This document shows positions 33,155-42,989 of a stretch of 64,000 bases of DNA, one piece after another. Source of the DNA: JBBDIM01 sp040880405. GTDB taxonomy: Bacteria; Planctomycetota; Planctomycetia; Pirellulales; Pirellulaceae. The stretch is from positions 1 through 64,000 of the forward strand of contig JBBDIM010000109.1 in the NCBI GenBank assembly GCA_040880405.1, given 5' to 3'. The position numbers and the translations under genes were made by a program. A model generated the notes under the pieces. That model was not told the DNA's origin. It did no database searches and saw only the letters and a list, made by a program, of their open reading frames with translations. Position 1 is the first letter of the stretch; each line of letters starts with the position of its first letter.

Positions 33155-34864
33155 TCAATTCATCCGAAGGGAAAACAGTGCCCACCCGCCCCAGGCCAGG
33201 AGCAAGGAGCAGGCGATACCAAACCCCGCCTGCTGCAATAGCAGCCGGGACATCGAGCGGAGTCCTTGCTCCCTGCCGATGGTCAGGGCGGTGACCAGAC
33301 AAGGGAGCGTGACACTCGCCAGATAAACGGCGGTCAAAGTTTGCACCACCGTCAGGGCCTCTCCTTCGGCCAAGAGAAAGATTCCATCCTTGCGAATCGC
33401 CGCCAACATCACCGGAACCGCCGTCTCCGCCGGCAGACCAAACAGGGCCATCACCGGGGCCAGCAGACTCGCCCCCTGGCCCAATAGCCCGCTCCTGGCC
33501 AATAGCGAGGCCAGCACGCAGATCAGGGCGAAGATCGGCAGGGCCTTCACAAAAAACTCGCGTAGCGTCGACCAAACTTCCCGCCCGATCGCCGCGGGGC
33601 GTGGCCACTCCAAAAACGAGCGCTGCGCGTTCATCAGCACGTTCAGTTGATCCTTGCCGCTGGGGGTCGCCACCAACTTGACAAACAGCAACGTCGTCAG
33701 CATCAGGTAACCCAAAAATGCGAACACCAAAACCATCCAAGACTGCCCACTGGCGCTGGCAGTTGCCGCGAGAACCGCCAAGGTCGCCGGAAGTTGGTAG
33801 GAACAGGCCGCCCCGAACGAAATGGCCGCGATCGCCCCGTTGCGCGAACACTCGGAGCAGGCCCTGGTGCTGATCACCGCGGGGACATTGCAGCCAAACC
33901 CCATCATCACCCGAACCACATCCCGCCCGGAAAGCCCCCAGGGCCGGACCAACGGATGAAGGCTGGCATTGATCCGATCGATCAGCCCGGTCGACTTGTA
34001 AAGAGCCAAGATCAGCGAAAACAGCACGATCGTCGGCAGGGCCCAAACCAGCAAAAATGGCCCCATGTTCAAGAGCCCATAGCCAAAGTCCCCTTCGCCG
34101 GAAACCAAGATCCAGCGGAGCCAAACAGGTAGCGTGGCGTCAATCCAAACCAGCACCGGCTCCAGCCACCCTTCAACGATCGGGTGGAGCCAACCGGCCA
34201 AGGCATTGGCTCCGAAGATGGCCGCCAGCGCAGGCGAAAACACCATCAGCAGTCCCAGGACCGGTCCCCAGAAGCGATGCTCCAGAATCCCGGGGGCCGG
34301 TTCAATCCGCCAGCCGGCCCGTTGCCGCGGTGTGTCGGTTTGAAAGAGGGAAGGGGACTGGAGTGCCTCGAGGATTTTCCGCTGGCCCGATTCACCCAAA
34401 TGCCGCGCGTCGACGGTGATCATGGGGACGCCGATTTCAGCGGAAAGGCGCTCGATTGCTTCGAAGGCCGCTTCCCCAAGCTGAACCCGGTCCCAGTGCG
34501 TCACCACGACGATTCCCCGCTTGCCATGGACGAGCGGGAGCATATCAGCCAGGTTTTCGTCCAAGCTGGTGGCGGAAACCACCAGCAGCACCACCTCTTT
34601 TTGATCCAGTTCCGCCAGCGCTAGCCGCGTGGTTTGCGTGTCGCTCCGGCGGAGAATGCCAGGCGTATCGAGCAACACCAAGTCGTCCCGAGTATACCGC
34701 TGCACGGCGACGGTCGAACCGCGAAAGTTCGAAGCGGCCGCGACCTTTCCCGTGAGCGAAGCGAGCAGCTCCGTCTTGCCGACCCCTTCCTTGCCCACCA
34801 CCACGACATGGCGGAGGGGGATGGCCGTCGGCGGATTGCGTGGGGTTAGCGCTAGGGTAACCAT
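33155..34864 (-). CDS. FeoB-like GTPase-permease
   Basis: This 569-residue protein has an N-terminal small GTPase domain (P-loop VGKEGVGKTELL near residue 25, DTPGIL as G3). The usual NxxD G4 motif reads THWD. It is followed by a FeoB-type permease with Gate motifs: GLSGRDVVRVMMGFGCNVPA and later ALPIFALICVL and AVPVMLAAIRKDGIFLL. It is shorter than typical FeoB and has no FeoA domain. The likely cargo is ferrous iron or another divalent metal. The ATG shares one base with the upstream TAA (TAATG), with GAGGAG ten bases earlier, so translation is coupled to the oxidoreductase. Confidence 0.85.
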   Translation of the reverse strand: MVTLALTPRNPPTAIPLRHVVVVGKEGVGKTELLASLTGKVAAASNFRGSTVAVQRYTRDDLVLLDTPGILRRSDTQTTRLALAELDQKEVVLLVVSATSLDENLADMLPLVHGKRGIVVVTHWDRVQLGEAAFEAIERLSAEIGVPMITVDARHLGESGQRKILEALQSPSLFQTDTPRQRAGWRIEPAPGILEHRFWGPVLGLLMVFSPALAAIFGANALAGWLHPIVEGWLEPVLVWIDATLPVWLRWILVSGEGDFGYGLLNMGPFLLVWALPTIVLFSLILALYKSTGLIDRINASLHPLVRPWGLSGRDVVRVMMGFGCNVPAVISTRACSECSRNGAIAAISFGAACSYQLPATLAVLAATASASGQSWMVLVFAFLGYLMLTTLLFVKLVATPSGKDQLNVLMNAQRSFLEWPRPAAIGREVWSTLREFFVKALPIFALICVLASLLARSGLLGQGASLLAPVMALFGLPAETAVPVMLAAIRKDGIFLLAEGEALTVVQTLTAVYLASVTLPCLVTALTIGREQGLRSMSRLLLQQAGFGIACSLLLAWGGWALFSLRMN

Positions 34865-35985
34865 TAGCAGACACACTCCTCGCCACAGCAGGAGAGGTCA
34901 TCCAGGAACATGCCCCATTGGCGATACATCTCCAGTTGCGAGTGGTCGACGCCAACCCGCTCGGCGATGGTTTTGGCCACCACCGCAAACCGCTGCCGAA
35001 ACTTGTAGATGAAGCAGAAGACATGCTGGTCGTGCCGAACACTTGGCCCTACCAAAAACAGACCGGGCGTTATGGTCGATTCGTCCTCTTCACTGAGCAG
35101 CGGGTACCCATCCTCGCGCTGCTCAAACAGGTTTTGGATCAGCCGGTGGCTGCCATGAAACCCGGTCGCGAGGATCGGCGGCTGGGCGGTGCGGAAACTG
35201 CCCTGATCGGCGGTGATTGCATCGTACTCGGTTCCGACTTGGTCGACCCGGACCACTTCGGCATTGGGGACCAGGCGGATGTTGCCGGTATGCTTCGCCT
35301 TCTCGTACCGCTCGTGGGTGTAGGTCGAGAGGGAGATGCTCGGATCGGATGATTCCGCCGACCAGGCCGAACCGCGGTCGAGCACCGTCACCTGAATGCC
35401 CCGCTCGGCCATGTGTAGGGCGGCGTCCATGCCACTCTCGTACCCACCCAGGACGAGGGCCTCCTTGCCGGAAATATCGGACCAGGCTCGGACCTGGGAA
35501 TTGTGTCGGCATAGCTCGCTGCCGGGGAAACAACTGGTGCGGGGATACTGGAATTCTCCCGCCGCCCAAATCACATGCCGGGCTCGCATTTCGCCTTGCG
35601 ATGTATTGAGCGTGAAACCCAGGGTATCGGGCTCGATATCAAAGACGTCGATCCCCGCGTTGACCTTCAGCTTAAAAAACCGGGCCACCGCCTGAAGATA
35701 GGTCGCGTACTGCTTGCCGGTTGGGTGCTCTACCTGCAGGGTATAGGCGGGGGAGGTGCCGATCGCCACCGAGTTTAAGTCAAGCATTCCAATGGAGTTC
35801 GTGGGAAACGAGGGGGTGATCAACCGCATCTCGGCGGGCCACCGCTGAAACGATCCCCCCACCACATGCCGCTCGAGGATCGCGACCTCGGTCAAGCCGG
35901 CATGTTTCAGAGCGGCCGCCACTCCCACGCCAGCCGCCCCGCCACCCACAATCACCACGTCCAAAACGTTATCCGAGGAAATCAT
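34864..35985 (-). CDS. FAD-dependent NAD(P)-binding oxidoreductase with cysteine-rich tail
   Basis: A 373-residue flavoprotein of the thioredoxin-reductase/monooxygenase fold. The FAD motif VVIVGGGAAGVGVAAAL starts near residue 10, the second dinucleotide motif LVLGGYESGMDAALHMAERG near 180, and a late GLFLVGPSVRHDQHVFCFIYKFRQRF. The chain ends in DDLSCCGEECVC, a cluster of four cysteines within the last eight residues. Role inferred: redox step tied to metal handling, since its stop codon overlaps the start of the FeoB-like permease. The cysteine tail could bind metal or exchange disulphides. Confidence 0.75.
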   Translation of the reverse strand: MISSDNVLDVVIVGGGAAGVGVAAALKHAGLTEVAILERHVVGGSFQRWPAEMRLITPSFPTNSIGMLDLNSVAIGTSPAYTLQVEHPTGKQYATYLQAVARFFKLKVNAGIDVFDIEPDTLGFTLNTSQGEMRARHVIWAAGEFQYPRTSCFPGSELCRHNSQVRAWSDISGKEALVLGGYESGMDAALHMAERGIQVTVLDRGSAWSAESSDPSISLSTYTHERYEKAKHTGNIRLVPNAEVVRVDQVGTEYDAITADQGSFRTAQPPILATGFHGSHRLIQNLFEQREDGYPLLSEEDESTITPGLFLVGPSVRHDQHVFCFIYKFRQRFAVVAKTIAERVGVDHSQLEMYRQWGMFLDDLSCCGEECVC

Positions 35986-36292
35986 TGCCGCATCTTTGCA
36001 AGAGGAATCATTGAGCCGGTCGAGGACTTGTCAGAACCCCAAGTGGCGAACGGAATCGGAAGACCAAGCGCCTGGGGCCAACTTCGTTAATGTCCATTGT
36101 CACGACATGCAAACGCCTTGCAAGTACTTTGAATCAAGATTTGCGGAAAAGATCCGCCACGGACTTTCGGAGCCACGCAGTGCGTTGCGGGAAGTGCCCA
36201 GCGCGAGGACTTAGGATTCCGAGAAAAATAACTTCCCGACTCGGCGGATAAAACAGGAGCCAACCAAGAAGCGTCGCACGCGGGAAGGCGTA

Positions 36293-36365
36293 CTTCCTTT
36301 GCGGCTTTGCGAGAGATCAATCTTAAGGCAGCAGTAGCTCTCGCAAAGCCGCTAAGACGCAAAGG
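36293..36365. repeat. Family G palindrome, second copy
   Basis: CTTTGCGGCTTTGCGAGAG pairs with CTCTCGCAAAGCCGCTAAG. The loop GATCAATCTTAAGGCAGCAG matches the reverse complement of the 21700-21782 copy. Confidence 0.8.
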
Positions 36366-36465
36366 GGAGCGAAGATGAAGCATCGACCCGGAAATAACTG
36401 TCGGATTTTAAGAACTGGAAACGGCGGCCGAGAGAGCCACCCGGCCGGTCTTCCTTATCCGTGGC

Positions 36466-36515
36466 ATCGGTGTAATCCGTGGTTCAAAAAAAATTTAACC
36501 ACGGATTACACCGAT
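36466..36515. repeat. Hairpin ATCGGTGTAATCCGTGGTT
   Basis: The 19-base arms are perfectly inverted around a 12-base loop rich in A and T. A related motif with a different core (CCACGAATNACACGAA) occurs inverted at 36639 and 36766. Confidence 0.8.
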
Positions 36516-36862
36516 AGCACGGATGGGACAACGCCCGCGAAACGTCTTGGTCACCTCTGCGCTCTTCGCGTCTCTAAATTTTAAAATTCCCCGGACGATG
36601 CATAGCGGCACATTGCCAGGTTCAAACCGGCAGGATTGACCACGAATAACACGAAACTCAAGCGACGAAAACGCCGCTGTGGAGGATTCCACCTTCACCG
36701 GCGAATGGGGCGATAGATAAAAGATGTTCGAGAAATCGACGCACCTTGAATCCTCTCTTCTTTTCGTTTCATTCGTGTAATTCGTGGTTAAAAAAGGTCA
36801 CTGGAGTTGGCGCTGTCCCGTTTGGGAGCGGTCGAGTCGGGAAGTTGTTTTTTCTTTGCGTC

Positions 36863-38800
36863 TTAGCCGTGGTTTTGCCGCTGCCAGGTCAGTAGGGTCG
36901 CACTGTTGAAGATGACGAAGGCCTCACCAACGTTTTGCAGGATAGCTCCCGCAATCGGGCTGATCAGGCCGCCGGAGGCCATCGCCAGCATGATCGCGGT
37001 TAGGCCCGCGCCGACGATCACGTTTTGGTGAATGATTCGTTTCGTCTGCCGGGCCAGGCGGATCGCCAGGGGCAGGCGGTCGAGCCGCTCGGTCATTAGG
37101 ACGATGTCGGCTGACTGCATCGCGATATCGGCTCCATGGACACCCAGGGCCACGCCGATATCACCCGCGGCCAGGGCCGGGGCGTCGTTCACTCCGTCAC
37201 CTACGACCATCACCCGGTACCCGGCGGCCCGTTCCAGGCGGACCACTTCCAGCTTCTGGCCTGGGAGAACCTCGGCCACGACGGCGTCGAGATGGAGGTC
37301 TTCGGCGATGTGTTCCGCCACCGCTTGCCGATCCCCAGTCAGCAGCGTGGTCCGCTGCACGCCATCGGCGCGGAGCTGCTCGATCGCGACGCGGGCATCC
37401 GGCCGGGCCTGATCGGCCAGGTGGACACTGCCCAGGAGTTGAGGCTTGCCGCTGTTGAGTTGGCCGACCCAGACCATCGGCCCCGCATGTTCCGTCTCGT
37501 GCGGGACTTCGAACCCCAGCTCGCGGAGCCAGGTGGCCCGGCCGAGCAGGATTGATTTGCCTTCGACTTCAACCCGAACACCACGCCCTGGGAGTTCCTC
37601 CGCTTCGGTATCCGCGGAAGTGGGCAGGCCTTGGGCTTGGGCGTATCGCACAATCGCCAGTGAGACTGGGTGCTGCGAAGCGGTGGCGCAGTGGGCCGCG
37701 GCGGAAAGCACCTCGGCCGCGGTCGCCGAACCCTCAGGCCGCACATCGCACACCGCGAGGGCCCCCAGGGTGATCGTTCCGGTCTTGTCGAAAATCACCG
37801 AGTTGACATCGGAGAGCGATTCCAGAAACTTCGCGTTCTTCACCAAAATCCCCTGCCGCGAAGCGACCGCCAACGAGGCAACCATCGCGGCCGGACCGGC
37901 CAGCAAAAACGGACCAGGGCAGCCGACGACCAGCACGGTGATCGCCCGGGAAACGTCGCGAGTCAAAAACAGGGTAATCCCGGCGATCAGCAGCACGCCT
38001 AGCACAAAGTACTTGGCGTAGTTTTCGATGAGTCGCAGCACCTTGGTCTTCGACTGCTCCGCCTCTTGGAACAGTTCCAAAACCTTGGCCAGCGTGGTTT
38101 GCGTACCGGCCTGGGTGACCTCGATGTGCAGGAGGCCGTTTAAGTTGGTGCAGCCGGCTAAGACTTTGGTCCCCGGCCCCACATCCTCCGGGGTCGACTC
38201 GCCGGTGAGCGAGGACTGATCGATCGCGGAGTGACCCGAGCGAACCAAGCCATCGGCGGGAATCGTTTCGCCAGGCCGGATGACCACCATGTCGCCAGCG
38301 CGCAGTTGTTCCGCCGGAACCGATTCTGGGGCCTCACCCTCCTTGGTGACCCGTCGAGCAGTCCGGGTTTGCAACGACTTCAGCCCCTGGATCGCGGTTT
38401 GGGCACCTAGCACGCTTCGCTCTTCCAGGAAAAACGCGACACTCAAAATCACCGGCACCAAGACCGCGGTGGTGAAATCTCCGACGGCTAAGGCAGCCAA
38501 GGTCGCGACCGAGACCAACTGCGGGCTATAGCTTTCCGGCGAGCCGGTCCAGAGTCCCCGGATCGCCTCGTACAGAATGGGGGAGAGGACCAGTACGGCG
38601 GCCAACCCTTTCAGCACTTCCGCGACCGGTTGTTGTTCCGTCTCCAGTAGCCAGGAGATCATGTGCCCGGCGGCGAGCATCGCCGCCGCGGCCAGCGCGG
38701 TACCCAAGCGCACTCCCAGGCGAATTCGCTCGCCGAAGGTCAAACCGGCGTCGAGGTCGCGTTGGATGCGCTGAGAGACGGGGGCGGAGATGCTGCTCAT
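36863..38800 (-). CDS. P1B-type heavy-metal ATPase with CPG motif
   Basis: This 645-residue membrane ATPase has phosphorylation motif DKTGTITLG near residue 338, HP motif ASQHPVSLAIV near 395, and GDGVNDAPALAAGDIGVA near 565. The transmembrane metal site reads VVGCPGPFLL (near residue 292), so the usual CPC is CPG. There is no N-terminal metal-binding domain. It should move a metal out of the cytoplasm; the metal cannot be predicted from the altered motif. Its start overlaps the preceding SPFH stop by four bases (ATGA). Last gene of the 49.7-36.9 kb operon. Confidence 0.85.
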   Translation of the reverse strand: MSSISAPVSQRIQRDLDAGLTFGERIRLGVRLGTALAAAAMLAAGHMISWLLETEQQPVAEVLKGLAAVLVLSPILYEAIRGLWTGSPESYSPQLVSVATLAALAVGDFTTAVLVPVILSVAFFLEERSVLGAQTAIQGLKSLQTRTARRVTKEGEAPESVPAEQLRAGDMVVIRPGETIPADGLVRSGHSAIDQSSLTGESTPEDVGPGTKVLAGCTNLNGLLHIEVTQAGTQTTLAKVLELFQEAEQSKTKVLRLIENYAKYFVLGVLLIAGITLFLTRDVSRAITVLVVGCPGPFLLAGPAAMVASLAVASRQGILVKNAKFLESLSDVNSVIFDKTGTITLGALAVCDVRPEGSATAAEVLSAAAHCATASQHPVSLAIVRYAQAQGLPTSADTEAEELPGRGVRVEVEGKSILLGRATWLRELGFEVPHETEHAGPMVWVGQLNSGKPQLLGSVHLADQARPDARVAIEQLRADGVQRTTLLTGDRQAVAEHIAEDLHLDAVVAEVLPGQKLEVVRLERAAGYRVMVVGDGVNDAPALAAGDIGVALGVHGADIAMQSADIVLMTERLDRLPLAIRLARQTKRIIHQNVIVGAGLTAIMLAMASGGLISPIAGAILQNVGEAFVIFNSATLLTWQRQNHG

Positions 38801-39987
38801 GGAAGGTCTTGCTCAGGCGTGGTCGATGGTTGTGGCGCGGGGAGTTGTGGTTCTGACTTTCCGCTGGGCGAGAGCAGCAGCCGGGTCGACTCGGAGACAA
38901 AGCGAAACTCTCCGGCGGTCTCCATCACCCGCTCGATCGTTTCCAAGTGCATCCGGTTCCAAACCAATTCCGGGTTTTGCCGATACTGGGCGAACATGTT
39001 TTCAAACAGGGCGACCTCTTCTTCCGCCTTGGTGACCAGTTCCGTGCGGTGACGGGTCGCCTCGTTCACCAGACTGTTTCTCTGCGACTCGGCTTGGGGA
39101 ATCGTCTGGGCTGCGAACCCCTCCGCTTCTCGCTTTCGGGTCTCAATGGCGATCCGCTCGCTCTGCACTTTTTGGAAGACATCCGCCAATTGTGGCGTGG
39201 GGAGGATCTCGCGAAACTCGATCGCGGTGAGCTCGATGCCCAGGTCCAGGAAGTCGGCTCGCTCTTGGGCGGCGGTGCGGATGACGTTGGCCAATCGCTC
39301 GGCCGGAACACCGGCGTTGACCGGATCTTCAGACAGTTCTTCCGCGGCGACCACCGGTCGATTCAAGTCCGGAACTTCGATATCCGCCGGGGCCTCCACC
39401 CCCACGGCACGCTGCAACCTGAGGGCGTCCTGGACATGCCAGGTGGCGATCGTCTGGACCGTGGCGGCGGTCACCAGATCGGTCAACACCCGCTCCGGTT
39501 CGGCCGTTTTGAGTTGGAAGGCGATTGGATCGACGATCCGATATTTCACATGCAGATCGACCTGCAATACATGCTGATCGCCGGAGAGGGTGTAGCCATC
39601 CAAGACCGGATCGAGTTGGCTGCCTTCCCCACCACCACTACGAAGCCGCAACTGGGTGATCGCCGCTTCCCGTTCCTGCTGGACCGGAACCCGAATGACT
39701 TGATCGATTGGATAAGGTAACGCCAGTAAGAGCCCTGGCTGGCGGACTTGGGTTTGCGGGGTGTCCCCCACAAGTCTTCCCATCCGCAAGACCAAAGCGA
39801 CTTCGCCCGGTTGGACGACGGTAATCCCCGAACACCAAAACAGGATGAGCAAAATCACCGCCAAGTACCCGACCACGCGCAGACCTTCGGCGATCCCCTG
39901 GGCGGCGGCCATGCCGGAACCGCGGCCGGTTTGCTTGGGTGGCGGAGGGGGCGTGAATTCCCTCGAAGAGGATTGCGACTCGCTCAT
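38797..39987 (-). CDS. SPFH-domain (HflK-like) membrane protein
   Basis: This 396-residue protein has one N-terminal membrane segment (about residues 38-58, VVGYLAVILLILFWCSGI) followed by an SPFH domain starting TVVQPGEVALVLRMGR. A long Glu/Arg/Ala coiled coil (about 265-330) and a Pro-rich tail follow. HflK/HflC relatives form cage-like assemblies around the FtsH protease. Second of three consecutive but different SPFH genes to be closed by an ATGA overlap, here with the P1B ATPase and with the upstream SPFH gene. Confidence 0.8.
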   Translation of the reverse strand: MSESQSSSREFTPPPPPKQTGRGSGMAAAQGIAEGLRVVGYLAVILLILFWCSGITVVQPGEVALVLRMGRLVGDTPQTQVRQPGLLLALPYPIDQVIRVPVQQEREAAITQLRLRSGGGEGSQLDPVLDGYTLSGDQHVLQVDLHVKYRIVDPIAFQLKTAEPERVLTDLVTAATVQTIATWHVQDALRLQRAVGVEAPADIEVPDLNRPVVAAEELSEDPVNAGVPAERLANVIRTAAQERADFLDLGIELTAIEFREILPTPQLADVFQKVQSERIAIETRKREAEGFAAQTIPQAESQRNSLVNEATRHRTELVTKAEEEVALFENMFAQYRQNPELVWNRMHLETIERVMETAGEFRFVSESTRLLLSPSGKSEPQLPAPQPSTTPEQDLP

Positions 39988-41027
39988 CGTGTCGCCTCCT
40001 CGCGAGCGGAATCGTCACCCCGGGGGCCTTCCAGTGAGAGCCGGTCGTTCGGGGAGGAGGGATCTGGGGCGCGGCGTTCCTCGCGGACTTCCGGCGGATT
40101 GGTTAGCAAGTCGAAGAACCCTTGGTTGGTGCGGAGGATGACGGTGGAGTTTTCTCCCAAGGTCCGTTTCAGGGCCTCTAGCGACCGCCAATAGCGGTAG
40201 AACTCAGGATCGATCCGGTGGGCCCGGGCATAGATCTCAGCCGCTTGCCGCTCGGCATCGGCTCGGATATCGCCCGCTTCCAGTCGTCCATCCCGCAGGA
40301 TCTCCTCGCTTTTGACCAGGGCACTGTCCCGAATCGCCCGAGCCTCTTTTTCACCGACGGCTCTTAGCTGTTTGGCGGCGGCTTCGCGCTCGGCTCGCAT
40401 TTGGGCCAAGACCGCTTCGACATTGGTCGCCTCGTAGGCGATCCGGCTGATGCCGACCTGCTGGATCTCGATCCCGAATTTCTCTAAGGCGGCCGAGGCG
40501 ACCTCCTCCAAGATTTCTCGCTCGATTTGACTGGTGCGGACCTCGCCGGCATCGGTCGAGACCAAGGCGGTCAGGTTGTAGCCACCCAAGCGAGTATTCT
40601 TGGCGGCGGTCACCATCCCGTCGATTTTGGCCGCGGCCGAATCGGTATCTCCGACCGCTTGCAAAAATCGCAGCGGCTGGGCCACGTGCCACACGACATA
40701 CGTCGTCAAAACCACATTGCGGCGATCCTGGGTGAGTGTCGCCGTGTAGGGTGTGTTGAGCAGATGCTGCCGGGTATCGATCACGCGGGCCTCTTCGATC
40801 GGCCACGGCAATTTCAGGGAAGGGCCTGGCTGGGTGAGCTCGCGGATCGGCTGCCCAAACCGAGTGACGACCACAGCGGTCCCCTCTTCCACCTGCACAT
40901 AGCAGGGGTAACCCAGCAGGATCAGCAGGGTCACCGCCGCCACTACCCAGCGCACAATCGGCCGATCGCGGAGCGCGGCGTCTTGCGCGGATTGCTCAGG
41001 CGGAGGATTTTCAGGTGTCTCACTCAT
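39984..41027 (-). CDS. SPFH-domain (HflC-like) membrane protein
   Basis: A 347-residue protein with a single membrane segment (about residues 26-44), then YVQVEEGTAVVVTRFGQPI and PGPSLKLPWPIEEARVIDTR, typical of the HflC/HflK SPFH domain. The long coiled coil contains RAEREAAAKQLRAVGEKEAR, and IDPEFYRYWRSLEALKRTLG is the HflC-like end of the helix. The C-terminal tail is acidic and disordered. It overlaps the downstream gene by ATGA and starts 11 bases after the reconstructed stop of the upstream SPFH gene. Confidence 0.8.
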   Translation of the reverse strand: MSETPENPPPEQSAQDAALRDRPIVRWVVAAVTLLILLGYPCYVQVEEGTAVVVTRFGQPIRELTQPGPSLKLPWPIEEARVIDTRQHLLNTPYTATLTQDRRNVVLTTYVVWHVAQPLRFLQAVGDTDSAAAKIDGMVTAAKNTRLGGYNLTALVSTDAGEVRTSQIEREILEEVASAALEKFGIEIQQVGISRIAYEATNVEAVLAQMRAEREAAAKQLRAVGEKEARAIRDSALVKSEEILRDGRLEAGDIRADAERQAAEIYARAHRIDPEFYRYWRSLEALKRTLGENSTVILRTNQGFFDLLTNPPEVREERRAPDPSSPNDRLSLEGPRGDDSAREEATR

Positions 41028-41037
41028 CGGATAATTC

Positions 41038-42989
41038 CTACGGCAGGGACAGCGCCTGCGGCGGGGTGTTGGTTTGGTCGGTGACGATCACCTCCGGGAG
41101 TTGGTCGTCCAGGACGTATAANNNNNNNNNNNNNNNNNNNNNNNNNNNNNNNNNNNNNNNNNNNNNNNNNNNNNNNNNNNNNNNNNNNNNNNNNNNNNNN
41201 NNNNNNNNNNNNNNNNNNNNNTGTTGGTTTGGTCGGTGACGATCACCTCCGGGAGTTGGTCGTCCAGGACGTATAATTGCCGCGACTGGAGCACCCGTTC
41301 CAGGGCGTCGAACCAGAGCCGCAGTTGGTAGGTATCGGGATCGGTTTGATACGCCTTGCCGACCGCCAAAAACTCCGCCGATTCGCGGCCCGCTTCGCCG
41401 ACGCGTTGGGCCGAGGTGACCTTGGCGTCGGAGATGAGGGTCTGCGATTTTTGTTGGGAGTCGAGCAGTTGCTTGTCGGCGTCTCCCTCGGCGTCGATGA
41501 CGTACCGTTTGGCGTCGAGCTGGGCGTTGCCCACCTCCAGGTAATCGGCGGCAACTTCGACCGGCGGGTGCAAACTCAACAGGGCGACATCCACCACCTC
41601 GTAACCCAAGTTCGTCCGCAGGACCTCCGCCTGGATCTCGCGCTCGATCCGCTGGGAAAACTGGAACCGATCTTGCGAGAGGACCTGATCGAGCGTGGCG
41701 GACTCGGTCTGACGGCGGAGCACTTCGTACGAGATCGCCTCCAAGGCATCACGAGGATTGGCGTGCCCATAGACATGGGCGACCAGTGCCTCCGGATCGG
41801 ACGCCACCTGGTAGTAGACCACGGCGTTGATCGCCACCAGTTCCGACTGGGTACCCAGGACCAGCGAAAACTCGTCAGCGTGCGACTGCGTCCAGAGGAG
41901 CGCCCTCGTGGTCTCGGTTGGTTGGGCTCGGTCGATCGTCGGATCGGAAAAGCCGATCTGGAGGGTCTCAATGCGGCCGGTCGAAACCCGGCGGACTGAC
42001 CCCAGCGGCCAAGGCAATTTCACTCCCAGGCCAGGCTGAAGCAGGGTGCCATCGAACTTGCCGAGCGATTGCCGCAGGCCGATTTGATCGACTTGAATCA
42101 CCACTAAACTGGTCGAAAGCCAGACCATCATCAGCGTGATCAGCAAAATGGGGAAGGTCGCCCTCCGCATGAAGTTGACCGTCCACGACCCCCGCAAGCT
42201 CACCCCGAATCGCCGCTGGGCGACATCAAAAATCGCCCCGACCGGATTGGCTTGCGAAAGCAGCCCCTCGCGAATCAACGAATCCAAGGGGGATACATAG
42301 CGAGTTTGATAAACCGCCGGATCAACCTCCAGGCTGAACCAGCTGCCGATGATCCGCAGCAGGTACTCGCCGCTGATGAGCATCACCCAAATCAAAATCG
42401 CCTGGGCAACCCAGGTCGAAGCGGCCGGCACCACCGTGGTGGCGAGCAGGGTCAACCCGACCACAAACGCGACGACCCGGGCCTCGTGGATCGCCAAGCG
42501 GATCGGCTCGACCTCTGGCAATTGTTCCGCGGAAATCTCGAGCAGCGGTCGCCGTACCGCGGTCCAAAGACTGGCGGATAGAATCGCGGTGATCGCCCCA
42601 CCGACGATTTGCGTCGTCCCTTGCGCCAACGTGACTTCGACAAACAGCCCCAACAGCGACAACCCAATCACAACCAACAGCACCACCAGCGGCCCGGCGA
42701 GGAAAATCAGATGCAGCGACCGGGCCTCCTTGCTGGCGGCCTCGGGAAGGTTTTCCCCGGACTGGCGAAGCCGCTCGGCACCCCGAGCACCCCACACTAC
42801 GATCCACGCGAGCGCCAATTGCATCGCCGCGGCGCGGATCAGGGGGGCCTCCGCTTGCAGCGAGTAGCCCAAGGCGATCACCGCCATGCCGCCCAACAGC
42901 CAGAGCAGGGTCGAGAGGATTCGCGCGGGGTCGGCCTGGTCGGATGCCATTTCAACGGATTGGGTTTCGGGCCGGTTCGCCTCAGCCAT
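41038..42989 (-). CDS. HflK-like protein with long membrane N-terminus, interrupted by a false gap
   Basis: The N-terminal 250 residues contain about six hydrophobic segments, followed by a further membrane segment and an SPFH domain (VVIQVDQIGLRQSLGKFDGTL, LPWPLGSVRRVSTGRIETLQ) and coiled coil. The last 55 bases before the 100-N gap (41222-41276) are identical to the 55 bases after it (41067-41121). Removing 155 bases gives a continuous frame of 599 codons ending TNTPPQALSLP and a TAG at 41038-41040, next to the downstream start. The coordinates given include the artefact. It overlaps the upstream permease by eight bases. Confidence 0.8.
41122..41221. other. Assembly gap (100 N) between identical ends
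   Basis: 55-base flanks (41067-41121 and 41222-41276) are identical, so the two contigs probably overlap and nothing is missing. Collapsing the gap restores the reading frame of the HflK-like gene. Confidence 0.9.

Larger units (their letters stand above)
35986..36862. other. Long intergenic region of palindromic repeats
   Basis: About 880 bases without a gene. It holds a family G palindrome (36293-36365), a 19-base-pair hairpin (36466-36515), and spaced inverted arms with CCACGAATAACACGAAAC (36639) and GTTTCATTCGTGTAATTCGT (36766). Promoter sequences for the minus-strand oxidoreductase operon should lie at its left end; I cannot assign them. Confidence 0.6.
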
